64,000 nucleotides of DNA from Bradyrhizobium erythrophlei (GCA_900129675.1 FSRD01000001.1:6871501-6935500), one strand, 5' to 3'. Shown: positions 37,401-47,170, counted from the first letter of the stretch. Translations and numbers: made by a program. Notes: generated from the sequence alone by a model not told the origin.

Positions 37401-40036
37401 CGATCGGGCGGTCTCCGAGGGTTGACCAAATGCGCTGGTATTCGCGGCGCGCTTGTTCTGCCGTCGGATGCGGTGACCACTCGATGCCCAAACCCCGGAG
37501 ATAATCGAGACCGACGGCGACCGCGCGGCCGCTCTGATCGAGCGTCACGTATAGATCCACACGCAAGCTCGCGACCGTGGCTCGTTCCACCGTATTTGCG
37601 GCGCGGGTCGACAGCGCCGCCAGGTGCCGCTCCGCTTCCGCCAGCGCGGCAGTGAGGAACTCGCATTCGGCCCGGTGTAACTCCAGCGCAAAGGTGAGCT
37701 CGTGCCGGCGCTCCCACGAGTCTTCCAGCAACAGAGCCGCACCGGAGGTGAGATAGGTGAGCGCCGAAGCGTAGGCGGCAGAGGCCATGGCCCGCTGGCC
37801 CGCGAGCAGGTTGAGCTCGGCCAATTGCTCACGTTCTTCTCGTGAAGTGATCAAGGCGGCGCCGCGGTTGAGCTGATTGACAACTTCGAAGATCAGCTCC
37901 TCCCGCTTTTCCGGCGGCGTGCGCACCACCAGCAGCCTGCCGATCAGCAGATGGGCCTCAGCGCGCAATGCTTCCGGGATCAGTAAGTAGGCGGCTTCCT
38001 CAACACGGTCGTGGACAAACTTGTAGGAGCGTTCCAGGCGCTCGACCAGCCCGAGGCGGACCGCCGCCCACAATGCCGCGTCGACCTGCTCCTCCGAGGC
38101 CGCGAGAACGATCGAAAGAATCGTGACCTCGGCGACGTTGCCGAGGCAGGCCAGCTTCTGCAACACCTGCTGTGTTGCTGCCGGCAGGCGAGCCAGCTTG
38201 CCGACCATGAGGTCCACCACGTTGTCGGAATAACCCTTGGCCTGAATGCGATCGAGAGACCAGCCCCAGCAAGCAGCTTCATGATCGAAGCTGAGCAAAC
38301 CCTCTTCGGCGAGCGCGTAAAGAAATTGAATCACAAAAAAGGGGTTGCCTGCGGTCTTTTCGTGCAGAAGCTGCGCCAGCGGCGCAATGCGGTCCGACTC
38401 GCAGCGCAGGGCATCGGCAATTAACCGCCCGAGGTGTTCACTGGCGAGTGGCGCAAGAGTGATCTCCTGCACCCGCGCTCCGGCTCGCCGGATCGCATCG
38501 AGCTTGCGCATCAGCGGATGGGCGGAATTGACTTCGTTATCCCGATAGGCGCCGATCACGAGCAGGTGCTGCACGCCGGCGCGGATAAACAGGTCGGCGA
38601 GCAGGTCGAGCGTCGCCGCGTCGAGCCATTGCAAATCATCGAGAAAGAGCGTTAGCGGATGTTCCGATCGCGCGAAGACGCCGAGAAACCGCCGGAACAC
38701 CAGCTGGAGTCGACTTTGTGCCTGCTGCGGCGGAAGCTCCGGGACCGGAGGCTGCTCTCCGATGAGAAGCTTCAACTCAGGGACGACGTCGACCATGAGC
38801 CGCCCGTTCGGGCCCAGCGCCTCGCTGAGCGCCTCGAGCCAGCCGGCCAACTCTAGCTCGCTCTTGCCTAGAAGCGCGCGGATCAGGCTCTGAAACGCTT
38901 GCGCCAGTATCGAATAGGGAATGTCGCGCTTGTACTGATCGAACTTGCCGGATGCGAAAAGACCGCGCGGCGGCACCAGCGCCTTGTGCAGTTCATTGAC
39001 GACGGCGGACTTGCCGATCCCGGCATAGCCGGAGACAAGCACCAACTCCGGCCGGCCGCTACTCACGACGCGGTCGAAAGCGGCGTACAAGGTCTCGATC
39101 TCATGCTCCCGCCCGTACAATTTTTCGGGGATAAGCAGCCGGTCGGGTATGTCCAGTTGGCCCAGCGCGAAGGCGTCGATCCGGTGCTCAGCCTCCCATG
39201 CTGCCATGCAGCGCCGGAGGTCGCGCTCGAGGCCGGCCGCGGTCTGGTATCGCTGCTCGGCGGTCTTGGCGAGCAGCTTCATGATGATCTGCGAGACCGG
39301 GACCGGGACAGTCTCCAGCCGCTCGCCCGGTGACACCGGCTTTCTGGCGATATGGCAATGGACCCACTCCATGGGATCGGCAGCGGTGAACGGCAATGAA
39401 CCCGTGAGCATCTGGTAGAGCGTGACGCCAAGTGAGTAAAGATCGCTTCGGGAATCGATCGAGCGATTCATGCGTCCGGTCTGTTCGGGCGCCATGTAGG
39501 CGAGCGTGCCGCCGATGGTCTCGGGCGGCGCGGCCACTTGGCGCTCGCGCGGCAGACTCGAAGCGATGCCAAACCCGGTGAGCCTGACTTCGCCGGTCGT
39601 GCGGTTGACGAGGATGTTGGCCGGTTTGACGTCCTTGTGGACGAGGCCGCGCCGGTGCGCCTTGCCGAGAGCGCTGGTAATGCCGATGGCGAAGCTCAAG
39701 AAGCGTCGCAGCTCGAGGGGTGCGCTGAGCAGCCGTTCGAGCGGCTCACTGCCCGGATCCTCGAGAACCAGCATGGTTCGACCGCGCTCGCGCACGAGCT
39801 CCAGCGGCCGCACCGCCCACGCCGCATCCAGCTCATCTTTTAAGCCGTATTCGTGAGCGAGACGATCGAGGGTGGCGGGTGTCGGGTGCTCCGTGGCAGG
39901 CAGAACGGCGAGCACCGGGCCCCCCGTCGCCATCGGCGCTCCGGCGGTATCCCCGGCAGAAGATGCGGTCGCCGTCCTCCCACAAGACCCGGAGGTTGCG
40001 ATCCCCACCAGCGTCGAATCGGATCGAAGGATTCAT
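34495..40036 (-). pseudogene. Giant Ser/Thr kinase-ATPase-GAF-PAS-histidine kinase gene, broken by a frameshift and an in-frame stop
   Basis: Restored, it encodes about 1846 residues. Ser/Thr kinase domain: GLVHKDVKPANIL, MAPEQTGRMNRSIDSRSDLY. AAA-type ATPase: GYAGIGKSAVV (Walker A), LTLFLDDLQWLD (Walker B). A helical repeat region, GAF and PAS domains follow. The histidine kinase has SIAHEVKQPIGAV (phospho-His) and GLGMGLSICRS. The ATG at 40036 has GGCGGAGGC upstream. Lesion 1: one extra base in GGGGGGCCC near 39917-39925 shifts the frame. Lesion 2: TAA at 37312-37314 within LPAL-stop-TDANL; the frame continues unchanged beyond it. Such trifunctional sensors are common in rhizobia. Two lesions argue for a pseudogene, though the first lies in a homopolymer. 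Confidence 0.85.
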
Positions 40037-40335
40037 CGGCCCGCCTCCGCCATTAAGCCGGTGACGGCTGTCGGGCTGAGAAGGCGCTGCATCCGCTCGC
40101 CTGGCCAGACCGAGCTTTTAAAAAAGTCTAGCACACACAGCTGAGGCACGCGATAGCAGCTCCTGGTTCCCGAAGCCGAAGAAGCTCGAAATTCCCAGCA
40201 TGTCCGCTGTCAGCGGTAGACCGTGCTTGTCTCACGCGGGCCTCGACCGCCGCTTGTGGCCCTTTTGAGACACGCCGACTGGGAAGTGAGCGGCGCACGG
40301 TCAGAATGGCGCGAATGACCCATAGCGGCGGTACG

Positions 40336-40890
40336 TCAATTTTCATGGCCAGCTTTCTGAGGGCCGGCGGTCTCCCAGGCTTCGACCGTCTTGTTTCTGA
40401 GGGTGCGGTGAGGCGCCACTTGGCGAGTGCTGGAAGAGCAGTCCCTTAGCTTCATAAGCGCGTCGCTGACCGTCCGGCCCAATTGCCCAATCGCTTCGTC
40501 GGTGAGGATCGATCTCGCGCTTCCGAGCCGGTCGACGCTGACATTCAGGACGGTCAGCGCCTCCTTCAGTTGCGTGATCTCGGATTGAAGGGCTGGGTGT
40601 TCTCCTGCCTTAATCTCCCGAAGGGCGTTGCCAAGCGTGCGGACTTCCGCCGTCAGGTTTCGGAGATTCGCCAGCACGTCTTTCGGCGGCAGATCGACTT
40701 TCGACAATACGGCCTCATTCATCGTTGCGACGACGTTTTCGGCAAAATGGTCGATGCGCGCAATTGCGACCAGCGCAAGAATCGCAGCGACGATAACCAA
40801 AATCGCTGTCGCATTGATCAGCGCCAGCAGCAACTGCCCAGGGAGCCTCCACAATCGCGCCGAAATCCCATTGCGATCAGGCTCGGCCAT
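40336..40890 (-). CDS. Single-span membrane protein with coiled-coil domain
   Basis: 184 residues from the ATG at 40890, with an AGGAGGTAAAC ribosome site. After a short cytoplasmic N-terminus, one hydrophobic segment at about residues 20-43 (LLLALINATAILVIVAAILA) is followed by a helical, heptad-rich region (LANLRNLTAEVRTLGNALREI) of about 100 residues. No domain is recognised. It may be a membrane-anchored sensor or structural protein. It is flanked by the kinase pseudogene and an IS630 element. The gap 40037-40335 has no gene. Confidence 0.6.
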   Translation of the reverse strand: MAEPDRNGISARLWRLPGQLLLALINATAILVIVAAILALVAIARIDHFAENVVATMNEAVLSKVDLPPKDVLANLRNLTAEVRTLGNALREIKAGEHPALQSEITQLKEALTVLNVSVDRLGSARSILTDEAIGQLGRTVSDALMKLRDCSSSTRQVAPHRTLRNKTVEAWETAGPQKAGHEN

Positions 40891-40992
40891 GTTTACCTCC
40901 TGTAGTGCCCCGCTCTTGCCTTCCGCATCGTCCGGCGCGGTGGTGGCCGCGACCACACCGACGCGCCGCATGCGCTTACCTGCGCGCTTCTA

Positions 40993-42152
40993 GTGTTCTG
41001 ACTCATTCATTTGCATCCCGCTTTTGCGATGGCGAGCGCTTTTTTGGCTCGGTGGTGCTTTGCGAGGATGGATTTGGCGCTGGCGGTCCACTTGAAGGGC
41101 TTTGGGTTTTGGTTTCGATGCTCGATCCACTCGTCAATCGCGGTCTTGAGTTCGGTGACGTCGTTGAAGGTCCCTCGCCGGATGCGCTGGCGAGTGATTT
41201 CGGCGAAGAGCCGCTCGACGAGGTTGAGCCAGGAACAGGAAGTCGGCGTGAAGTGCAGTGTGAAGCGTTTGTGTCGCGCCAACCAGCGCTTCACGGCCGG
41301 CGTCTTGTGGGTGGCGTAGTTGTCGAGGATCAGATGCAGATCGAGATGTGCGGGCGTCTCGCGGTCGATTGTTTTCAGAAACGACAGGAACTCGTCTGCC
41401 CGATGGCGTGCCAGACATTCGCCGATGACGGTACCGGCCGCCACATCGAGCGCAGCGAAGAGTGTTGTGGTGTCGTTGCGCTTGTAATCATGGGTCATCG
41501 TGCCGGCACGGCCCTTTTTCAAGGGCAAACCCGGCTGCGTGCGGTCGAGTGCCTGGATTTGGCTCTTCTCATCGACGGAAAGCACCAGTGCCTTCTCCGG
41601 CGGATCGACGTAAAGGCCGACGATGTCCTCGACCTTCGCGACGAAGTCGGGATCGTTGGAGATCTTGAAGCTGCGCACGAGATGCGGCTTGAGGCCGTGT
41701 TCGGCCCAGATGCGCTGTACGCTCGTGTGGCTGATGCCCATTTCTTCCGCCATCGATCGCACGCTCCAGTGCGTGGCATTGGCGGGACGCGCCTTCACGG
41801 TCTTCTCGACGACCTTGAGCTTCATGGCAGCGCTGAGCGGCTTTCGGCCAGGCGGCTTGGAGCGGCCTTTGATCAGACCATCGACGCCGGCCTCGGCAAA
41901 ATAGTCCTGCCAGCGCCAGACGGTGGTCTTCGAAACCCCGACCTCACGCATAATCGCCACGACGCCATGACCGTCCGCCGTCATCAGCACGATCCTCGCT
42001 CGCTTGGCGATCTTCTGAGCCGTGTTTCCATCGGTGAGCAGTTGCTCCAGTTCCCTGCGAGCCCTGCGATCAAGTACAATCAAGTCATTTCCCATGCCGC
42101 GAGTGAATCATGTTCGCGACAAGTTGGGATTCAAATGTCAGTGACAGAACAC
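40993..42152. mobile_element. IS630-family insertion sequence
   Basis: The ends read GTGTTCTGACTCATTCATTT at the left and (inverted) GTGTTCTGTCACTGACATTT at the right, with further matching to ATCCC. The left flank is TA, as IS630 elements require; the right flank is TT, a probable later change. One transposase gene fills the element. Confidence 0.85.
41007..42095 (-). CDS. IS630-family transposase
   Basis: 362 residues. The N-terminal paired helix-turn-helix has VGVSKTTVWRWQDYFAEAG. The winged-helix part is HWSVRSMAEEMGISHTSVQRI. The DDE domain has LVLSVDEKSQIQALDR (D), LHLILDNYATHKTP (D) and TSCSWLNLVERLFAEI (E). It is full-length and apparently intact, so the element may still be mobile. 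Confidence 0.92.
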   Translation of the reverse strand: MGNDLIVLDRRARRELEQLLTDGNTAQKIAKRARIVLMTADGHGVVAIMREVGVSKTTVWRWQDYFAEAGVDGLIKGRSKPPGRKPLSAAMKLKVVEKTVKARPANATHWSVRSMAEEMGISHTSVQRIWAEHGLKPHLVRSFKISNDPDFVAKVEDIVGLYVDPPEKALVLSVDEKSQIQALDRTQPGLPLKKGRAGTMTHDYKRNDTTTLFAALDVAAGTVIGECLARHRADEFLSFLKTIDRETPAHLDLHLILDNYATHKTPAVKRWLARHKRFTLHFTPTSCSWLNLVERLFAEITRQRIRRGTFNDVTELKTAIDEWIEHRNQNPKPFKWTASAKSILAKHHRAKKALAIAKAGCK

Positions 42153-42463
42153 TTGTTGTCGCACCGCCAAGATTCGTAACGAATTCCCGCCGCCGCGTTG
42201 ATGACGTACATCGAACAAGGGAGCTGACGTCCGATTTGTGATGGACCGAACGCCAGTTCGGTGGCGTTCACTCGTACAGGGCGCAGGCGCCCTGCCATCG
42301 CACGCACCTGCGGACGGCTCGGCGAGTCTGGCGGATGGTAGTCCGTTACGGACCGTATAGCCAGCGCAGGCCGGATCGGAGTAGGCTTCGGCCTGCGCCG
42401 TGGTCGCTGAAGTGTGGTTGGCGGACTGCGCGCCACGCGGTTGATCGACGATAAGGAGGCCCC
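42153..42463. other. Gap without a supported gene
   Basis: 311 bases between the IS630 element and the LapA-like gene. No convincing frame or hairpin. It ends with AAGGAGG, the ribosome site of the following gene. Confidence 0.4.
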
Positions 42464-42697
42464 ATGCGTTGGATCTACCTCGCCGTCATCATTCTGTTCG
42501 CCGCCGCGACGATCATTTTCGCGCTGCAAAACTTCGAGATCGTCACCATGTCATTTCTCGGCCTCAATGCCCGCGTGCCGCTCGCGCTGTTGATCGCCGT
42601 CGCCTACCTCCTGGGCGCGGCGACGGGCGGCAGCCTGTTGGCGCTGCTGCGTCGATCGTACGAAGGGTCGAGACGAAGCGTTGTGAGCTCGTCCTGA
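42464..42697 (+). CDS. LapA-domain (DUF1049) small membrane protein
   Basis: 77 residues with an AAGGAGG ribosome site. Two hydrophobic segments (IYLAVIILFAAATIIFALQN and LLIAVAYLLGAATGGSLLAL) flank the short loop NFEIVTMSFLGLNARVPL. This is the standard pattern of LapA/YciS-type proteins, which associate with lipopolysaccharide assembly control (LapB). The C-terminus is short and basic. It is an orphan copy in accessory DNA, with no partner gene nearby. Confidence 0.8.
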   Translation: MRWIYLAVIILFAAATIIFALQNFEIVTMSFLGLNARVPLALLIAVAYLLGAATGGSLLALLRRSYEGSRRSVVSSS

Positions 42698-43347
42698 ATG
42701 AGGTGTCGCTTCATCTCCAACCGAGGGGGTGACGATGGACGAAACAGAGCGCGCGAACCGGTTCTGGTGGACCTCGCCTTGCAGGGCCGGCGGCTCCCAG
42801 GGCCCGTTAACCTGGGCGTGCCCGATCGGTTGATGCAGGAACCGTGGCTACGACCCGAGTCGATCTCCGGCACGTGGGGGCGCGGGCCTTCCTATGGTGA
42901 ACGGGCTCCGCTTCCGCGTCGGCAGCAATGCGGCGCGGCGCTGGCGTGGTCGGCGCTTTGACCGGCTGCGGCTTGAGGCAGAAGCGCGAGCAGATCGGCC
43001 TCATCGCGAACCGCACCTTCCGGGGCGGCGACCAAAGCTGCCGCAGAAATTGCGGGAGTTTGCGGCGGCGATTTTAACGCGGCGGACCGAGGTCTGATTG
43101 ATGCTGCGTTTCCAGCCCCAGAACGCGCTATCAGGATGATTGATCCGGCGCCGCGTGCCTTCATCGTGGCCATCGCGCCACTTCTGGATCGCCTCCAGGT
43201 TCTCCAGAACGAGCAGCGCCCGATAGCGCCGCTCAATGCGTACGTCACCGCGCGGCAGGGCCGGTTAACATCAGTGCCGGGCGACATCGACATCCGCTTG
43301 GAGGCGCTGCCGGATTCAACATTGCCAGTGGCGCTTCGCGGGTTGGG
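42698..43347. other. Region with only doubtful frames
   Basis: A plus-strand frame is open from about 42980 to 43441 and reads GGDFNAADRGLIDAAFPAPE, then RAFIVAIAPLLDRLQVLQNE. Its first ATG is at 43136 and its end overlaps the minus-strand gene at 43348. The codon pattern is plausible, but no family is recognised and no good start exists. It may be a gene remnant. Confidence 0.3.
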
Positions 43348-43575
43348 CTATATCGTCGAGCCGATCGGCCGGACGTCGGCGCCTCTCTTGCCGCAGGCTT
43401 TGCATACGAACCGTGCTTCCAGATCGGAGAGCCGAACGTGATCAGGCCATTGGTCTGCGCTGATGGCCGTGGAGTGGCTGCACTTATAGTCTGAGCAATA
43501 GATCAGGACCCCGCGCACGCCAGCGGTACGCATTTCTGCAAAGGTGATCTTCGTCGGGCGGGTGAGGGCGCGCAT
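43348..43575 (-). CDS. Small zinc-ribbon-like protein of Bradyrhizobium type
   Basis: 75 residues from the ATG at 43575. GVLIYCSDYKCSHSTAIS and RFVCKACGKRGADVRP give two Cys pairs, suggesting one zinc site. I recognise the pattern as a recurrent tiny protein in Bradyrhizobium genomes; it has no assigned function. The frame stays open to 43785, but the upstream part looks unrelated. Other small zinc-ribbon genes lie at 47171, 48068 and 56247. Confidence 0.6.
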   Translation of the reverse strand: MRALTRPTKITFAEMRTAGVRGVLIYCSDYKCSHSTAISADQWPDHVRLSDLEARFVCKACGKRGADVRPIGSTI

Positions 43576-43699
43576 AGCGCCATCAAAGCGGGTCGCGGGT
43601 AGGCTCGCAACCCGGCACTGTCCCAATTCATTACATGAAACTTGGCCCAGGTTGTGCAGACATATCCCCGCTGGGGATTTCAGGGCCCAGTTTGACACG

Positions 43700-43739
43700 C
43701 AGCGCCGCCGAGCGATTATACTCCGCTTGGGCGGCGTTG
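43700..43739. repeat. Imperfect hairpin repeat ending GGCGTTGTGCGTT
   Basis: CAGCGCCGCCGAGC and GCTTGGGCGGCGTTG pair with one bulge around a loop of about 10 bases. It is followed by TGCGTT, just like the perfect copy at 47730-47765. The gap 43576-44056 otherwise contains the repeat block at 43781-43828 and no supported gene. Confidence 0.6.
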
Positions 43740-43780
43740 TGCGTTTGGGGACCCGAGAGATCGCGCCTCCACGTCTGGGG

Positions 43781-43828
43781 TGCATCCGGACGAGGAGAGG
43801 TGAGGGCGCCGGTTCACGCCCGCGGGGT
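43781..43828. repeat. Dispersed repeat, GCATCCGGACGAGGAGAGGTGA type (copy 1)
   Basis: GCATCCGGACGAGGAGAGG, then TGAGGGCGCCGGTTCACGCC. Shorter or variant copies lie at 44627-44650 and 45001-45050. The shared GGGCGCCGGTTCACGCC part can form a small hairpin. Confidence 0.6.
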
Positions 43829-44056
43829 TACGCAGAACCAGGCCCGGCAGTGATTAGGCTGCCAGGTTGTAGTTTGTTAGCTCACGTGCCGCATGGACTT
43901 CCGGCGGCGCAGACCTTCACTCGCTAGGAGGAAGGCCGGTCCTCCGCAACTGGGACACGGCTGTGAGATATGAAGTAATTCACATTGCTGCGTTGCGAAT
44001 CGAGCTAATCAATTTGACGCAAGCTTTTTTGCAGTGTCGAACCCACCGAGATCCCC

Positions 44057-44269
44057 ATGAAGCTGATAATGATTTCTGCATTCGCTGCGGTCGCCCTGCT
44101 CGTCGCCGCAACCACCATGCTGCGGTCGCACACGCCTGCGGCCGACCGTGCTGCCGGATCGTCAGGCATGAGCTCATTGCAGGAACTGCAAACCGCGGCC
44201 GACGCGAAGAAGCTTCCGGTCGAAGACTTTGACGATCAGGCGTTGGTCTTTTCGAGGAAGATGCAATAG
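44057..44269 (+). CDS. Small exported or membrane-anchored protein
   Basis: 70 residues. The N-terminal hydrophobic segment LIMISAFAAVALLVAATTML works as signal or anchor. The rest is polar and ends KKLPVEDFDDQALVFSRKMQ. No cysteines or known domain. It resembles tiny exported proteins common in Bradyrhizobium. It stands alone, with the repeat blocks on both sides. The gap 44270-44674 shows nothing except the repeat copy at 44627-44650. Confidence 0.55.
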   Translation: MKLIMISAFAAVALLVAATTMLRSHTPAADRAAGSSGMSSLQELQTAADAKKLPVEDFDDQALVFSRKMQ

Positions 44270-44626
44270 GATCTCACGGCGAAAGCCGTGATCGGCCCAC
44301 GGAAGTTCGTGCACCCCGGAATGGCGGCCTCAAGGAATTTGACCGAATAATTGAGGTAGCGCCCGCGCGTCAACTGGGTCCGATGGCCTTTTCCAGCAGC
44401 AATCAGCCGCTAGCGAGCCGTTGCATCACTCCAAGCCGCCCGTGGGCCACTTGCGCCCGAGCCGACGTGCTACCCTCCGCAAACGCGGTCCCCGGTTGGA
44501 CCGAACAGACTCGGTACTGGCCGCTGGCTTAGGCTGACAGTCCAACCCGGCCGGAAAGTTCGGCGCGCCGCCTATGCACATAATCAGGCTGACAGACAAG
44601 CGCGAGATCACGCCTTACAAGTGGGG

Positions 44627-44650
44627 GCATCCGGACGAGGAGAGGTGAAG
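44627..44650. repeat. Dispersed repeat (copy 2, short)
   Basis: GCATCCGGACGAGGAGAGG is identical to the first part of copy 1 at 43781, then diverges (TGAAGG). Confidence 0.55.
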
Positions 44651-44674
44651 GCCGCTGTCAGAAAAATCCGGCGT

Positions 44675-44863
44675 TCATATCCAGTCCATTAAATCCAGTC
44701 CATTGGTGTCCAGCGCTAGCCGCGAAGAGGCAATCCATTCTGCCAGAAGCAACGAAACGACCAGGCCGACGCCGCAAAAGATAATAATGGTTTTTAGCGT
44801 TTCGACGTCAACCTGAGTTCCAGACGCGCGCGAAAGAGCTCTTGCGATAGCAGTCATTTGCAA
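44675..44863 (-). CDS. Small single-span membrane protein
   Basis: 62 residues, or 60 from the second ATG. The hydrophobic segment TIIIFCGVGLVVSLLLAEWI (about residues 25-44) is the only feature. Polar ends and no domain. Unknown function. A start behind GAAGGTTGCAA is weak, so the call is tentative. Confidence 0.45.
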   Translation of the reverse strand: MQMTAIARALSRASGTQVDVETLKTIIIFCGVGLVVSLLLAEWIASSRLALDTNGLDLMDWI

Positions 44864-45000
44864 CCTTCAATTTTCAAACCCAGGGATGTGGGGCCAGTTT
44901 GGCGCTGATAGCTGATTCCCTGCGGCGGCGTATGTGAACCAGATCACTAATCAAGCGATAGCCGCAGGCGCGAAAGTCGCCATGGGATGGGGCTCGGCAA

Positions 45001-45050
45001 TCGTCCGGGACGATGAGAGGTGAGGGCGCCGGTTCACGCCGGCGGGTTTT
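45001..45050. repeat. Dispersed repeat (copy 3) with terminator-like hairpin
   Basis: GGGACGATGAGAGGTGAGGG matches copies 1 and 2 with changes. It ends in the perfect stem CGCCGG-TTCACG-CCGGCG followed by GGTTTT, which could terminate plus-strand transcription. Confidence 0.55.
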
Positions 45051-45222
45051 GCTTGCTTGCCCTAATACCGCGGACCGTAGACTTGCGTGTTGCGCCGTTG
45101 GCGGCGCTATCTTCGGCAATCAGTCTCAAAGCCGAATCTTCGTCGGCACAAGCACCGATGCTTAGCCGATCAGCGTACACGATCCATTGATGGCCAATTT
45201 CCTTGACTACATATTCTGTCAT
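45034..45222 (-). CDS. Small hypothetical protein
   Basis: 62 residues from the ATG at 45222 (MTEYVVKEIGHQWIVYADRL). It has the look of a small alpha/beta protein of a DUF2188-like kind, but I cannot assign a family. The C-terminal residues (RASKQNPPA) overlap the repeat at 45001-45050, so the end may have been altered by the repeat. Confidence 0.45.
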   Translation of the reverse strand: MTEYVVKEIGHQWIVYADRLSIGACADEDSALRLIAEDSAANGATRKSTVRGIRASKQNPPA

Positions 45223-45544
45223 TGCGAGAGCCCACACTGTGAGACCCCCAGCCAGATTGGCAATTACGCCTGACTGGCCTTACCGTTTTGTTAACTGGCA
45301 AAACAAAGCCGTCAGAAACTGGGCCCCCGACAACAACAGACCTGCACCGGCTGCCATAAATCCAACGCGAAACGCCGCAGCATTTTAGAGAATCTTAGCC
45401 GGGGTATTTGGCCGTTACCGCCTACACGATTTTGTGTCCCCGTTGGGTCCCCGGGTCCCGATATGCCCGTGTCCCAGTGTCAGAAAATGTAAGTAATGCC
45501 TGTACGACCTGTTACCTATGTCTCCGGGCTGGACATAATTTCGA
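45223..45544. other. Gap without a supported gene
   Basis: About 320 bases, comparatively AT-rich, between the small minus-strand gene and the tRNA-Lys fragment. No convincing frame or hairpin was seen. It is presumably the sequence flanking the attachment site. Confidence 0.4.
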
Positions 45545-45591
45545 TGGTGAGCGCGGAGGACTCGAACCCTCGACCCCATGATTAAAAGTCA
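45545..45591 (-). other. 3' fragment of a tRNA-Lys(TTT), likely attachment-site remnant
   Basis: Read on the minus strand it is the anticodon arm TGA-CTTTTAA-TCA with anticodon TTT, then a T arm with GGGTTCGAGTCC, and ends CGCTCACCA. The D arm and 5' acceptor strand are missing, and the T-stem/acceptor has a one-base deficit. The broken edge faces the integrase at 45726. This is the arrangement left by tRNA-targeting integrases. Confidence 0.7.
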
Positions 45592-45725
45592 CTCCTTGCC
45601 CTTTTTCAGAAGTCCGCGTAAACCGGGCACATCTCGCACCGATAGCGATTTAAGCCTTGCAAATCGGGCCTTTCCCAATGATTGGATTGGTACGCCTTTG
45701 ACCGGGCAGGTACGGAGCTAGCCGG

Positions 45726-47020
45726 ATGCCAGAGTTGGCCCCAGTTGCCCCGGCACCGCGGAAACGCACGCGGTGGCCGGACCTGACCGACAAGGCGATC
45801 AAAGCTCTAAAGTCCACCGGGGGCAGGGCGGCGCTCGGTGATGGCCAGTGTAAAGGGCTCTGGATACGGTGCACGCCGTCGGGGCTGAAGACGTGGTCCT
45901 ATGCCTATAAGCTGGACGGCAAGGCCCGACGTGTGACGCTCGGCGAATACCCCGCCATGTCACTGGCAAAGACGCGCGACGAGGTCGACGATCTCCGGAG
46001 CATGAAGCGCGGCGGCAAGGATCCGCGCGCCTTACAAGCCGCGCGCCGACCGCGCCCGCGTAGTGCTCACCGTGGACGACCTGGCCGACAACTACCTTGC
46101 GCACCTGAAGGCCAAGGGGAAGCTGAGCTGGAAGGCCGACGAGAGGTATCTGAAGCGGCTGAAAGCTCATGTCGCACTCGACCCCGCCACCGGCCGCCGC
46201 GCAGCACTCGGTGAACGGCCGGCAGCGTCGATCACCAAGCGCGAATTGACCGACCTCCTGGCAGCAGGCGCCAAGAAGTCGAAAACCAGCGCCAACCGGA
46301 TGCAGTCGACCTTGCGGACAATGTGGGGATGGGCATCCGACCGCGACGACGTCCCCGCGAACCTCCTGGCCGGCGTAAAGAAGATTGGAGGCAAGGAGAA
46401 GAGCAAGGACCGCGTGCTGACTCAGGACGAACTTCGGGCGTTCCTGGCGGTTCTTGCGGAGGCCGCCACGAGGGCCACGCCGATCGTGCGGCTCGCGCTC
46501 CGGGGTATCCTGTTGACCGCTCAGCGGCCCAGCGAAGTGGCAGGAATGATGCTCTCAGAACTCAACGACCTCGATGGAGCGAAGCCGCACTGGATCATCC
46601 CCCGCCACCGCACCAAGAACAAGAAAGCCGAGCATACCGTCCCGCTGTCACCCGCGGCCCTGGCTCTCATCAAATAGGGCTTGGAAGCCAGCGCGGAAGG
46701 GTGGCAGGGCAAGAATGATCGGCCGGTTTTTGCCGGCCGGTTCGAGGGCGTGAAGACCCTGGCTCGGCATTCGCTCAGCCACGCCGTGCGTCGGATCGTG
46801 AAGGACAAGAAGCTGGCCAAGTTCACGCCGCACGATTTGCGGCGCACCGGCGCGACACTGGCGCAGTCTCTGCGCGTCCCACGGGATAACGTGAAGGCGC
46901 TGCTGAACCACCGCGACATACGCCCGCTGGCACATGTTCCCCGAGAAGCGTGAAGCTGTCACGGGGATCGAGGCGGCGGTGTTGCCGCTGATGTCGGCGC
47001 CAGAGCCTTTGGCGGCCTAA
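45726..47020 (+). pseudogene. P4-type tyrosine integrase, broken by three lesions
   Basis: The parts together form a full-size integrase of about 430 residues. The N-terminal DUF4102-like domain has LTDKAIKALKSTGG and LWIRCTPSGLKTWSYAYKL. The core-binding domain begins TVDDLADNYLAHLKAKGK. The catalytic domain has GILLTAQRPSEVAGM (Arg), PHDLRRTGATLAQSL (His-x-x-Arg) and YARWHMFPEKREAV (Tyr). Lesion 1: frameshift near 46030. Lesion 2: in-frame TAG at 46675-46677. Lesion 3: frameshift near 46921, just before the Tyr. It lies next to the tRNA-Lys fragment, its probable attachment site. Confidence 0.85.
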
Positions 47021-47021
47021 C

Positions 47022-47051
47022 AAAAATACCCCGCTCGAACCGCGAGCGGGG
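47022..47051 (-). terminator. Hairpin with T-tract on the minus strand
   Basis: CCCCGCTCG-AACCG-CGAGCGGGG at 47029-47051 is a perfect 9-bp stem. The AAAAAT just left of it reads as a T-tract on the minus strand. It can terminate the zinc-ribbon gene that starts at 47362 and may also hold back plus-strand transcripts from the integrase. Confidence 0.65.
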
Positions 47052-47170
47052 TTAAGTCGCCATGACGGTTTCCAAGGCGCCACGACGTCCCCCAGCTAAC
47101 AGTCGTATATGACAGTTTAATTAAGCTTGCGGGGTCGCGCGTCGCGAGAATCCGGCCGGTGAAGGGGGGC

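Noticed and set aside
40905..42179. 424-codon plus-strand frame opposite the IS630 transposase
   Set aside because: The transposase on the minus strand has all DDE motifs; the plus frame has none.
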